Shown: positions 49,441-60,200 of the stretch, piece after piece | Numbering within the stretch: the first letter of the stretch is position 1 | How the letters are laid out: each line of letters starts with the position of its first letter | Origin: Phoebastria nigripes | Lineage: Eukaryota > Chordata > Aves > Procellariiformes > Diomedeidae | DNA length: 64,000 bases | Direction of reading: 5' to 3' | Assembly: GCA_035582835.1 (NCBI GenBank) | Contig: JAYKAV010002930.1 | Location: 433,767-497,766 of the forward strand | Program-made: the position numbers and the translations under genes | Notes under the pieces: generated by a model | Told to the model about the DNA's origin: nothing | What the model saw: the letters and a program-made list of their open reading frames with translations, nothing else | Database searches by the model: none

Positions 49441-52400
49441 AAGTTCTACAAGTGTTTTCTCTTGCTCTTTAAATTGTTTCTAGATTTAGATGAAATGCAA
49501 AACAGGATGGATATTTTAAGCATTGTTCTCAGAGTCACTGAAGTGATTTACGTGAAGATTATGCGCAAGGCAACTCGGCATCATTTGCTGTGAAAGTTTA
49601 GCTATTATGCAAAAAAGATAACTGAGGTTCACAAGAAAACCACCAGAAAAATCATTCAAAATATCTGTGTGACACCGTGCCAGTTTAAAACTGGCAGATC
49701 ACATAAAAGAGAGGTTTTGCAACTGAACGTTTTTTTTTAGAAAACAAGTTTTGAGAGCATTCCCCCAAAACTATTCAGAACTGTGCACGTACTGCAATGT
49801 CAGGTGTGTATTAGCAGCATTTCGGCCATATTTTAGACTGCCAGTGGGTGGCATCAAAAGCGCCATCAGCTCATGCTGTGTGGAACAAATACTCTATTAA
49901 AAAAAAAATCACAGAAAGACAAAGTGGGCTGTCACACAGTCCTACTAAAGATGCTGTACATCACAGTCCAACACCTTAGTTAACTGGCATGGTGCTGTGG
50001 CTGCACACATCCTATTAAAATTAATTTCCAATCCTTTAAGTACTATCAGCAACTTACTATAGCACCCAGGTACAAAATTTGTATTTAAAAACAGTAAATT
50101 AATTTGTTGCACCTCTATTCAGACAGTATCAGTCAGCATCTAGTCAGTATCACTCTGTGATATCAAGGATTACAATAAATTAAAGCAGCTACCACATATG
50201 TGAGACCATTATAATTGCTCAGTATCCTTACAGGTAGCCACTCAGTATCATCAGGCTGTGAAAGGCCAAGTAGGTTCAAATCTACTTTTGAGATTGTAAT
50301 ATAATTTAACAGCAGAAGTTAAACTAATGTAGCTTAGTCCGGCATACCTTGCAATTTTCATGATTTTTGTGAAAGAACACTGGCTTTTTCTTCTTTGACA
50401 TTTACTGCTGAATATGCCTCTTCTAAGATCAACAACTGTACCCCACAGAATATGCAGAATGATGTACGGAAGACGACTAGCGTCTAGGCCACCTTTTGAA
50501 GGAAAAAATTACCGTTATGGTACAAAGAGATATTTCCACAGTCCACCACCTTAATGGTGCTGGAAAACACAGGTGCAACCTGTGAAGACTTCAAGGTAGC
50601 CATTGACAACTTAAACGAACAGGAAAGACACTTACTGAATGTTCCTGAGGAAAAGCGTATTTAAGGAGTATGATCGTCCACTTGTTCCTGAGGATGCAAG
50701 TCTGTCAATGGTGATGCTAACAGCTTACAAGGATATGAAAACACAGTATGCGCAAAACGTAATCCATCTTCAAATACCCAAAGCATGCCAACACCTGGAT
50801 TTTTCTGCAGCATAGCAGATGTTATCAGATAGAAATGCCTTTTACCCAGAAACTGCTCCATAGATGCTCTGGGAGGTCTCATACTTTCAGTGCTTTTTTG
50901 CTCTCTAGTATGTATGGGGCAGAAGTGACTTGTAAGTATGGCCAATTTCTCACACCAGACATGCTGCAAGGGACCTGTGCCATTCACTTTTCCATGCATC
51001 TAACCTACAGATGACCCTATACTTAGTTATCTCTTTTAGGCTCTGTTCCACCTACCTTCTGCCTAGAGACCTTCCTGGTAAAGAGGAGGGTTTTCCTGTT
51101 ATTAACTCATGTAAAGAATGAGTACTTGGCAAAAGGCAGCAGTGCTCTTGCCAGTAGTACTTAGTTCAGAGGATTTTCAGCTTCATATGATCATCCCCAC
51201 AGGTAAGCAAGCCTTTAGAGAGCAGGAAAGAATCTCTTGGAAAAGCTGCACAGCTCTTTCCAGTGCCCAGTGTATCTCACAATCGCATTGAGCTTACACC
51301 CCAGCTGGTCTATGATGAATTACACTTCTGTTTGGTGTGCTATTTATGACTCACCGTGCTATCCTGTGTTACCCCAAACTAGGAAGACAGGCATAGCCCC
51401 GTTGGTTTGAAGACAGACTAGGCTATGGTCCTTTGCCAAGGCCCTGTTTGTCTAGTGGGACGTGACTAAGATCTGGGCTACCGATACTGTAACTACCCAC
51501 GCAATGAACCTACAATTTAGCAAATCTCTCAGTTAGATGATGAGGCTGTCCTTGGCTGAACAGGGATTACAGGGGTTCTGTCTTGCAGGCTTTCCTCCTG
51601 CAGTTCAAACAAATAATAAAAAAAAAAACTGTATTTGTACTACTTGCACCTCCTTTTCACTGTCTAGCTGGATGTTGGCGCTTGACACCTTTGACTGCCT
51701 ACCAAATCTACTGATCTCATTTTTAGACACAAAACCCAGTAACCATAAAACTTAGCCATGACAAAAGAAAAAGTATTTAATCCTGTATTTCACGTTCTAA
51801 CAGACAAAAGCAATACTCACATCACTTCCCCATTTTACATGCCTATCTTTTCCGCAAGCTTTTTTAACCTGTTTTCCAATGGCCTAGACAATGTCAGTCA
51901 TGAAGTACCGGGCCTGACAGAACTCCTCTACCTTGTCAGGTCATTGTCAGGTGGATAATCTCCAACCTAAATCAGAGTAAAATGGATTACAATAGCCACT
52001 ATTTTTCTTACAAACTCTGATGACGAAGGCAGTAAGTATTTCACACACCAACACAATATTCAAATCAAGGGTTGTGTTAACCAAACAGTGAACAGACTCT
52101 AAATAAAAACCTTCCATACTCTTAATTTTTCCCATTCAGAACACTGAGTGTCCAATCTGATTATGTGCTATCATCAAATTACTGAATATCTAAGTTAACC
52201 AAACTAATAATCAAAACAAGTTCTAGTTTTTTTTATACTGATACCAAAACCAGACAGGATCAGGATCAAGATCTTGACAGGATCAAGACAGCTTTAACCT
52301 GGTTCAGATCAGGTCTCACTTGATTGTAGTGGTACGCAGATACGTTGAAAAATTGCTACTGTATCAGCCACTGTATTTTCAAAATAATTTGTTTGGCTGC

Positions 52401-53255
52401 TGAGTTGAGGGAAGGCACTGACTCCCATTCTATAACTTAGCAATGTAGAACAAGGCAGCTTTTTAATGCCTTTTTCCAACCTCTTTGCTACAGACCACTG
52501 ACAAATGCCAAATGGCAACCTAGATGCATCAGTAGTCTTTCAGAGCAACACAATGTTTTCTCAGTCCCCTAAAATCATGGTTTTCATATTTTAAGCTTGC
52601 ACTTCAAGATCTTGAAGATATTTGCTTATCACAAGCTACTGCTACCACTTTAGAGTATGACTACTGTGCACTGAATTTAACAGTGCTTTATGCTTACAAA
52701 CTTTCTATTCAAGGGTCAAAAATTTTGTTAAAAACAAAATGTTTCATGAACCTATGAACAGCTGCGATTTGTCCAAGTATGTGGCCAAACTGGCAAGCTG
52801 GGCACCAAAAGCCCAGTTTTTAGCACTGTCTTGTTAGATCTTAGATGTTCACCAGAGAAGCATTTGAACAATCATCGCTAGCAATTATGCTGATCTCTCT
52901 CTCCACAGTCACCATCAGAAAGCAAAAGAGAGAAATGCAATTATTACCAAAAAAAAGAAGTGCCATAGCTGTGTCAGGAAGGGGAAAGGGGAAGAATCAA
53001 CCACCCCAAGGCCTGCTTATGTTTGTGGGTTTGTTGACAAATAGGAGGCCGGTACACTTGGAAAAACCTGACTCGGTGAATTACTGCTCTCTTATAACCT
53101 AGCTAAACGACTCCAATTTCACCACAGCATTTTGGAAATATAAAAAGTTAAGCATAAGACGTTCAGACAGGCGGCAGTGCACACCCCTACTCTGCCTAAG
53201 GCCTGTAACACCTTTGCTTACAGTCGTTAATTACGGCATTACAGATGGACTTGCT
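49441..53255. other. Intergenic upstream of PDIA4, no gene seen
   Basis: AT-rich sequence without recognisable genes. Locally repeated AGGATCA text occurs near 52255-52287. Base composition changes abruptly to GC-rich near 53250. Confidence 0.5.
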
Positions 53256-53644
53256 GCGCCCCATCCCCCTGAGCCCTACGGGAGCCCTACGGGAGCCCCC
53301 AAGCGCGACGGCACTGTCAAACACTTCAGGTAACGGCAATAAGTTACTTAAATAGTAAGCACAACTTTCGGGCCTCCGCCACCGGCAGCCCCAACGGCGG
53401 CGGGTCGCAGTTACGGCGCCAAGGGCCCGCCCCGGGCCCCCTCAGACGCCTGACGGACGGCGACCCCCCCGACCTCCCCCCCCCCGCCTCCAACGGCAGA
53501 CCGACGCCACGCCACGCCCCCGCCCAGGGGAAGCCCCGCCATGCCACGCGTACGCGGCGCGTCCTCACAGGCTGCCGCCGCCCGCTGACACCGCCCCGCC
53601 CCCGCCCCCACCCCGCCTTCCGCCCGCCCCCTGGCGGCAGCCCG

Positions 53645-53649
53645 CCAAT
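53645..53649 (+). promoter_or_regulatory. CCAAT box
   Basis: A CCAAT pentamer in GCCAATC context, about 500 bp upstream of the PDIA4 start codon. After a nine-base gap the sequence is CGATG, only a partial match to the CCACG half of an ER stress element. Confidence 0.4.
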
Positions 53650-53749
53650 CCCGAAGGGCGATGTGGCTTCTCGCCCTTGGGGGCGGGAGCCCCGCCTCCC
53701 TGCCGCCTCGCCACCTCCCCCCGCTCCCAGGGCGGCTGCGCCTGAAGCG

Positions 53750-53768
53750 CGTGTCAGCCGGCGGTTGG
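53750..53768 (-). promoter_or_regulatory. ERSE-like element, degenerate
   Basis: On the minus strand this reads CCAAC, nine bases, ACACG. The ER stress element consensus is CCAAT-N9-CCACG, so each half has one mismatch and the spacing is exact. This fits ATF6/NF-Y control of PDIA4, but a two-mismatch element may be silent. Confidence 0.4.
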
Positions 53769-53781
53769 TGGCCCCGGGCAG

Positions 53782-53786
53782 CCAAT
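53782..53786 (+). promoter_or_regulatory. CCAAT box
   Basis: A CCAAT in CAGCCAATGGG, a good NF-Y context. The pentamer nine bases later is GCACC, matching three of five ERSE bases. Confidence 0.5.
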
Positions 53787-54020
53787 GGGAGAGAGGCACC
53801 TCAGAGCAGGCGTCTGATTTTACGCAGGGAGGCGCGCACGCCCTCTGCTCAGGTCGGTCGCGCCCGTCTCCCGCCGGGGCCAAGCGCGCAGCCCGGAGCG
53901 GCGCCGTGGCTGCTGGGGGGCCGGGGGCGCTGGGAACGCCGTGCTCGAGTCCCTCGTGTCCCTCGTGACGCGCGCCCGGGCCTTGCGCGGCGGATCCGCT
54001 TCGGAGGGGCGCGCGAGGCG

Positions 54021-54025
54021 ATTGG
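54021..54025 (-). promoter_or_regulatory. Inverted CCAAT box
   Basis: ATTGG in GCGATTGGCGG, about 120 bp before the PDIA4 start codon and 36 bp from the next CCAAT box. Confidence 0.55.
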
Positions 54026-54056
54026 CGGCCGAGCCGCCCGCGTCGCAGGGCAGCAG

Positions 54057-54061
54057 CCAAT
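54057..54061 (+). promoter_or_regulatory. Proximal CCAAT box
   Basis: CCAAT in CAGCCAATCAG, a canonical NF-Y core, 85 bp before the start codon. After the nine-base spacer the sequence is CGGCG, three of five ERSE bases. Confidence 0.6.
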
Positions 54062-54145
54062 CAGGGGGCGCGGCGTCCCGCGAGGGGCGCGGCGGGCCGG
54101 AGCGGAGCGGGGAGCGGAGCGGAGCGGCGCGGCAGCGGCGGCGGG

Positions 54146-54251
54146 ATGAGGCCGAGCGGGCTGTGGGTGCTGGTGCTGCTGCTGGGGCTGGCCCAGATCG
54201 CCCTCCTGGCGCGGGGCGCGGCGGCCGAGGCGGACGACGACGGAGGCGGAG
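54146..54251 (+). CDS. PDIA4: PDIA4 exon 1 (coding part): signal peptide
   Basis: It starts at ATG 54146 with G at -3 (GCGGGATGAGG), an adequate initiation context. An in-frame stop lies about 180 bp upstream, and no earlier in-frame ATG gives a better start. Residues 1-35 begin [20 protein letters not shown], a textbook signal peptide, with likely cleavage near GAAA|EADD (residues 24-31). The exon ends in phase 1 at GGAG|GTGAGT. Its GC content is very high, in line with the CpG island. Confidence 0.93.
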
Positions 54252-57200
54252 GTGAGTGCGGGGGACTGGGGGTGAGCGTGGGCAGGGGGCGGGCTGCGTG
54301 CGGGTGAGGTGGGGAACGGGCAGGCGGCGGCGACCCTTGGGCGCCTCGGCCTCCGGTGGGCGGCCTGGCTCCCCCCCGCGAGACGCGGGTGCGTGGCCCC
54401 GGCGCTGGGCGCTGCGGGGGCCGGGCTGGCCTGCCGCGGCCGGCTGCTCCCCGCCAGGCCTCTGGGCTGATCCGGCGGAGGCAGGGCGCTGATCCCCCTC
54501 CGCGAAGGCGCGGATGTCTCGGAGAGCCTGCTTGTCACGACGGTGTTCGTTTCTCCTTCGCTGTGCGGCAGCTCTGCCTCGCCTCTTCTAAACGCGGAAT
54601 TAAAAGCTAGGAATTAGCCATGTTGGCAATTACTGACTTTTAAATTACCATTAAATTTGCAATTTCATCATCCGACGGAGCATTCTTTTCCTTACCCCTT
54701 AGTTCAGGGGATCTGTGCATTCCGTGTGTTTCAAACGGATTGTTTTTTTTTTTTTCCCAGAAGGAAGGCCGTGGGTTGCTACTTTCTTGGTGTTTCTTCC
54801 CATTGTCTTTGAATTTCACTGATGCGTGTCTTCTNCTTTCCAAAATTAGCTGAAACAAAGCTGTTCTGACTTACCAAGTTTAGCGCCTGTATGTAGGAGG
54901 CAGGCATTTGGAGGTGCTTCTTTTTTGGTTTTAAGCGTCTTTCATGTGGATTTTGAGAAATCCTACATCTTTTGTATTTTCTATGTTCACACTGCTGTAT
55001 GTTAAGTGTTAGAGGGCGTTCAGGGAGACCGGATTATGGGTGACCTCCTGAACTCCTGTCCTGCAAATTCTTGCTCAGTGAACAACTGCTGAAGCTTGAA
55101 GAAATGCATTTATGTCAGGTACCTTATCTGTGTGACCAAACTGTGTGATCTGTAGGATAAAGATCAAAAAAATTTTTTATAGGATATAGCATCTGCAGTA
55201 AGGAGATACATGTATTTCAGCTTAGAATTACAAAAAAGAGCTTCACAGGAAGATTCTGTATTATGTCTGTTTCTCTGCTTTTAGCTGGAACACTTGGTTG
55301 TCATCGCTTTGTAGNATGTGACAAAGCCCAGTACTGATTTCCCCTACTACCTTCAAATGATGAAGTAACACCTGTGATGTTACAGCGAAGCCTGGATCCT
55401 GTGGCTGACAGCAGTCGCTCAGCTTCTCACGGGCCAGGCTGTCATCAGTATTTCCCACGTGTGCTGTTCTTCTCAATATATGAGTTCTCGGGAGCAAAGA
55501 TGCACAGTGATGAAAGTACTTCCTCCTGTGTGCAAGTTGAACACTAATCCATGCCATTTTCCTATTTCTATTGTGTATCTCAAAATTGTATATAAATCAT
55601 GAACTAGGCTTTACCAAGCCTTTGCTTTAAAAATGCATGTAGTTAGGGATTTCCATTTTTGCCCTTGAAATGCAGACGTGTATGAAGTGGAACAAATTTA
55701 CTTTGCAACAAGCAAGTAACCTTATGTAAATTGATTGTTCAGAAGATGAAAAATTCAGATGAAACCAGGCTTGTTGCACTGTATGGTTTTGCAAGTGAAG
55801 TTTGACTAGGGCAGTGAGGGAAATATGCTTGCAGCAAGGTTAGCCTAGGTCGTGACTGTTACACCCTTTACGTCCTGATGAAGGAAAAGGAGGGATCGTG
55901 TAGAGAATCCACTACAGAAAAGATTGAGGAAGACTGCTTTCATAAAAAGGCTTTTGAATGCCCTGGCCACAGATTACAAGTCTTGACTTCTGTGTTTCTG
56001 AAAACTAAGCTCATCCAATTGAGAAACAGACACTGCAGTGCCTTCCTCAGAAAGAAACTTACAGGCAGAATCCAGAAGTCATTGATGTCTGGATGCGGCT
56101 TTTTCATGCGGGATTCACGCTACTTAAGAAGAAGTTACAAGGCCAGACTTCCAATACATGCTGAAAGTTCAGTGAAGTTACTATAAGAACTAATTTTGGT
56201 TAGAGTAGCTGTCATCCTGAAGAAGGCCTGACAGCCAGCATCATGTACCTGAAGTCTTAAAATGAGTGTCATCTTCATCATGGTTTTTGACTTGGGTAAT
56301 AATGTGTTGAAATTTGTGGGAATGCTTTGTTGGAGTAAAAGTGAGTAGTCCGTATTTTACTGGAGGGCAGGTTTTAGCCACAGCTGTCACTTGTTGGTTT
56401 GTCTACCTGCTTTGCAAGTAGCTTTAGGAAACAAAGACACTTCAGTTTGGGTGCAGCTATTTTATTTTCATGAGCTGTCTTATGCAAATATTTATTAGCT
56501 ACTTCTGCCATTTCAGGTGTCACATTTAGACCCATTCTGTATCTGTTCTATTCAAATTGTAAATCATTAATGCAAAGGGAAGTTTCTTGCTCTTTATGAA
56601 AAAAGTCCAGCTTACCTCTCCCATATTCGGTCAGGTCCTTGAAGCAGGTCTTTCAGTCCCATCACTAAAGGGGATGTTAGAGGTAGCTATGATAACCCTA
56701 GATGTCAGTGAAGCTGGAGACTACAGAGGGTGAGTTCACACTCTTGAGGACCAATTTATAGATGTGGTTAACTTTTTTTTTTTTTGGAAATGCACACCCT
56801 CCATAAGCCAGTTCGGAAAAGCTGGAGTCATCCTGTTAAGTACTGCTGTCCTGCCTCCATCTCCGAGGAGGAGGAGGTGGGTGTCTNTAATGCCCATGGC
56901 AATGTATCACTGTCAAGGAAGTTTTATGGTGGCAGGCTATACAGGCGCTTGCAGTGAAACATACAAAATTATTTCAGTGATGGGTGTTAGATCTAGTGGT
57001 AACATTTGCCACTTGTGCAGGATGTTTTTGTATGTGATGCTTTGTTCTTGGTATTCTAAACCATCAGCGTATGCCACAGTAGCTGCGGTGGTCTTTTTCT
57101 CTGTTGGGGGCGGGTAGTTAGTGTAGTAAGCAGGAATGAGAGTCACAGCCTGGTCGTTAGTTTCAGAGATGCATGAGCAGAATTGGCCAGCTAGTTTTGC

Positions 57201-60200
57201 TCAAATTCTCTTGTGTCAGGAAAAATCAAGTCCGAAGTGATTTGCTTGGAAAAGCAATGGGCATTACGCAACTCACTGAGAATTCAGGCACAGACCAACC
57301 ACGAACCTGCTGCGGTGAAACATAGCCCTCCAAAACTGCTGGGCACGCATGTAATCAGAACTTTTGACTGCTGAAACCCCCTGAAAACTAGCTTTTTCAC
57401 CAGTGTAGTCCCGTAGGTACATGACTGCTGCAGATTCACTTCAAGGGTGTTTGACAGTTCAGCCCTTTCACTGCAAGTGCTCAGAGGCAGGAACACAGGA
57501 GGCATTGTCCACTTGCAAATAGTGCTTTTAGCTGCTTCATAGATCAGATGAAACAGTAATAGTTATTAAAGAAAGTTAATCCAGGTGACTACTGTTGTGT
57601 GATAAATGATCTCTGTCCTCATCAGAAGCTTTAATCTTTTGGTGGTATAGAAAATTGGGTTCTAATTAAAATTAATGTGTTCTCTCCAGGGGTGCATATT
57701 GTTTTCTGAGAGTGTATAGACTTATTTTTTTAGTACCTTCTTCTAACAGAAAAATGGCTATTGCAATTCAACATCATAATTATGTCCACAGTGAGTTTGT
57801 TCCTATGGTCTGCTATTGGTCTGAGAATAGTGGGTTTTGTTTTTAATCACTTTTTCATACCTGGATACTACATATTTATCATTCTTGACTTTCAAATTCC
57901 AGGTGAAATCAGAGTATTTTCAGAGTTCTTGTCCTGAATAAGTAACTTACATGTACATGGTTTGCTGTCCTACTGCAGTAACTCTTGTCAGCTTAGTCAA
58001 AAGCCAATTAAAGTTAAGTAGAGAATAGTTTTGGACAAGAAACCTTAATCTCTTGGTTTTTTTTAAATCCTGAACTCCCAGTGGTTGAAAGGGCCTTAGC
58101 TTCATTGTTCTACAGTTTTCATTTGGGATGAGGTATTTTCATGACTTGTTCTGTGACTGAAATGCCTTTAAAGTCATTCAGGAAGGTCTGCTTGCCTCGA
58201 ATGATAGCAGTTTAAAAAAAAAAAAAGTTTAAAGGAACATGTGAAAGATCAAACGTTAAAGAAACCATCTCAAATTCCAAGCCAACAAAGATTGAACCAG
58301 TTGAAATGTCCTGGCTTCAGATTTCATGTGCTAACTTTACTTTGGTAATTTAGCAAATCTGCTTTCTCCTTGAAAGGCCTGTTCTAGACTAGTGATTTTG
58401 GTCTCCTTAAATCAAAGGCCTCCCCAAAAGTTCTTGAAAGAAGTTTTTACTCCATTTTTTTCAGAAGAGTACCTTGCATCTGCCAAGTGCATGGGAGTGG
58501 GTTTAGACAGGACTTCTGTGACAGTCACTTACTTATTTGATTTTACACTCACTCTGTAGCCTGGTGCTGATCCAGAGCAGAGTGATGCTCCTGTGGGTGA
58601 AAAACCTTCTCAATGAATTGCAGACCTGAAACATCACTGTAACTGAAAGCAAGTTATATTGAGGTGGCGGGGGTGGGATTGAGCAGTCAGGAACAGAAGC
58701 ATAATTTTGAAATGCTGCCTCTAAACCACCTTGGTAGTAGTGAAATGATAGCATTTGAGTTTATAGCAAGCCTGTCTGTTTATTGGACCTTCAGACAGGC
58801 AGAGCGTAACAGTTGTGCTCTTACAGGTGTAGTGAGTAAGGGTACAAGGAAAGCATTGGGGACAGATAACATCTGCTTTTTTGGTACAGATACCTAATTT
58901 TTGCAACCACAAGTTGCTGCGCTTGAAGGACAGCTGTTTTGCTGCATGATGGAGGGCTTCTGTTTGAATTCAGGTATTGTCTGTGTGCCCTTCTTGCCCA
59001 ACACAACATGTCTGGTGCCTCACTTCCCACATCTCAACAAGATACCCAACGGAGCTTAGTAGCAACTGTCACATAGGTCTGCATTAATTCTTGTTGTGTC
59101 CATTTTGTTAGTTTGCCCTGAAGAGTGAAATACATGTTGACACTTTACTGAAATACTGATATTGTTAGCTGGCATAGTGTGGACAGAAATGAAATGGGAC
59201 TGGTCAAACATCAGAGTCCAAGCTCTTTGCAAACTGAGGTAGCTGTCACCATATGTGAAGCAGGAACTAACCTGTGTTGATACTTTTTTTAACCACAGGA
59301 TATACTTAATCCATCTTTAACCTAGTGGTGTTATTTTAATGTTAAACTTGACACAATCTAATCCATATTGCATTTTTACTTTTGCTTTTCCAGAATCTGT
59401 TACAAAAGAAGTTGATGATGATGGTGATGATGATGATGATGACGAAGATGACGATGATGATGATTCTGAAGTTAAAGAAGAAAATGGCGTATTAGTCTTG
59501 AATGATGCAAACTTTGACACCTTTACTGCAGACAAGGACACTGTGCTGCTGGAGTTCTACGCACCATGGTGGGTTCACAGCCTGCAGTATCTCCTTAGGT
59601 GCAGGATGGGGTGGCTATCGGGGGCTTCTCTGACAGGACACACTCCTAAAAAGTGAGCTTGGGTTGCAATTTTAAAGATGATGTAGGAGTAGCTTGCCTG
59701 CAGGAGAAGCACTGGACTCTGCCATAGCCCAGGGTAGGGGATGGTTCTGGTGGTGGGAGGTACCCTTTTCCCTGCCCCTGTACCATGCAACAGACAACAG
59801 CCTGCTCTTTCTCCACCGATGTGGGTCATGCTGAGGGATTGCATGCCAAGGGAAGGACAGCCCTGGTTCCATCCCTGCTCTGTGCCTGTCAGGGAACAGA
59901 GACTGTCCCAGTGAGCTCCAGAAAAGTCATGCAGTGTGGTTTCGCAGCCTGCTATTGTGTCCTTGTGCTGGCCCACTGAGAACTTGTGCGCTTGCTCATC
60001 TAGATGGAGGAATGGAGGAGGCTTCCCTAGCAGGGGAATAGCTAGAAGGTTTTCCTTCTCAAGTTCAAATCTCTGTCCTTGCCAGAAGGGTGTGGTGTGA
60101 GTAAGGACATAGCTTGTTCGTATTATTAATTTAAACAGTGCCTCATACATCTACCTAATGATGATAATTCTGCTGGCATACCAGGGTACACAGAGTAACA

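Larger units (their letters stand above)
53250..54560 (+). promoter_or_regulatory. PDIA4: CpG island and promoter of PDIA4
   Basis: The sequence becomes very GC- and CpG-rich here and returns to AT-rich after about 54,560. It contains many GC boxes (for example 53590-53632), four CCAAT boxes, no obvious TATA box and the first PDIA4 coding exon. The start codon at 54146 is preceded by a GGAGC-rich leader (54099-54128). Transcription probably starts between the CCAAT box at 54057 and the leader (inference). PDIA4 is a classical target of the unfolded protein response, and CCAAT/NF-Y dependence of the mammalian gene is established. A divergent transcript leaving the island on the minus strand is possible but not shown. 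Confidence 0.85.

Noticed and set aside
53344..54538. Long minus-strand frames (up to 238 codons) across the PDIA4 CpG island
   Set aside because: They are Arg/Gly/Pro/Ala-rich, overlap each other and the plus frames, and have no domain. GC-rich DNA with few stop codons explains them.
59339..59656. Reading PDIA4 exon 2 as starting at a local ATG (59339) and running past the donor
   Set aside because: The upstream part lies in the polypyrimidine region before the acceptor. Phase with exons 1 and 3 requires 59394-59568.
59575..60150. 191-codon minus frame in PDIA4 intron 2
   Set aside because: No family resemblance. It lies antisense in an intron immediately after the exon 2 donor.
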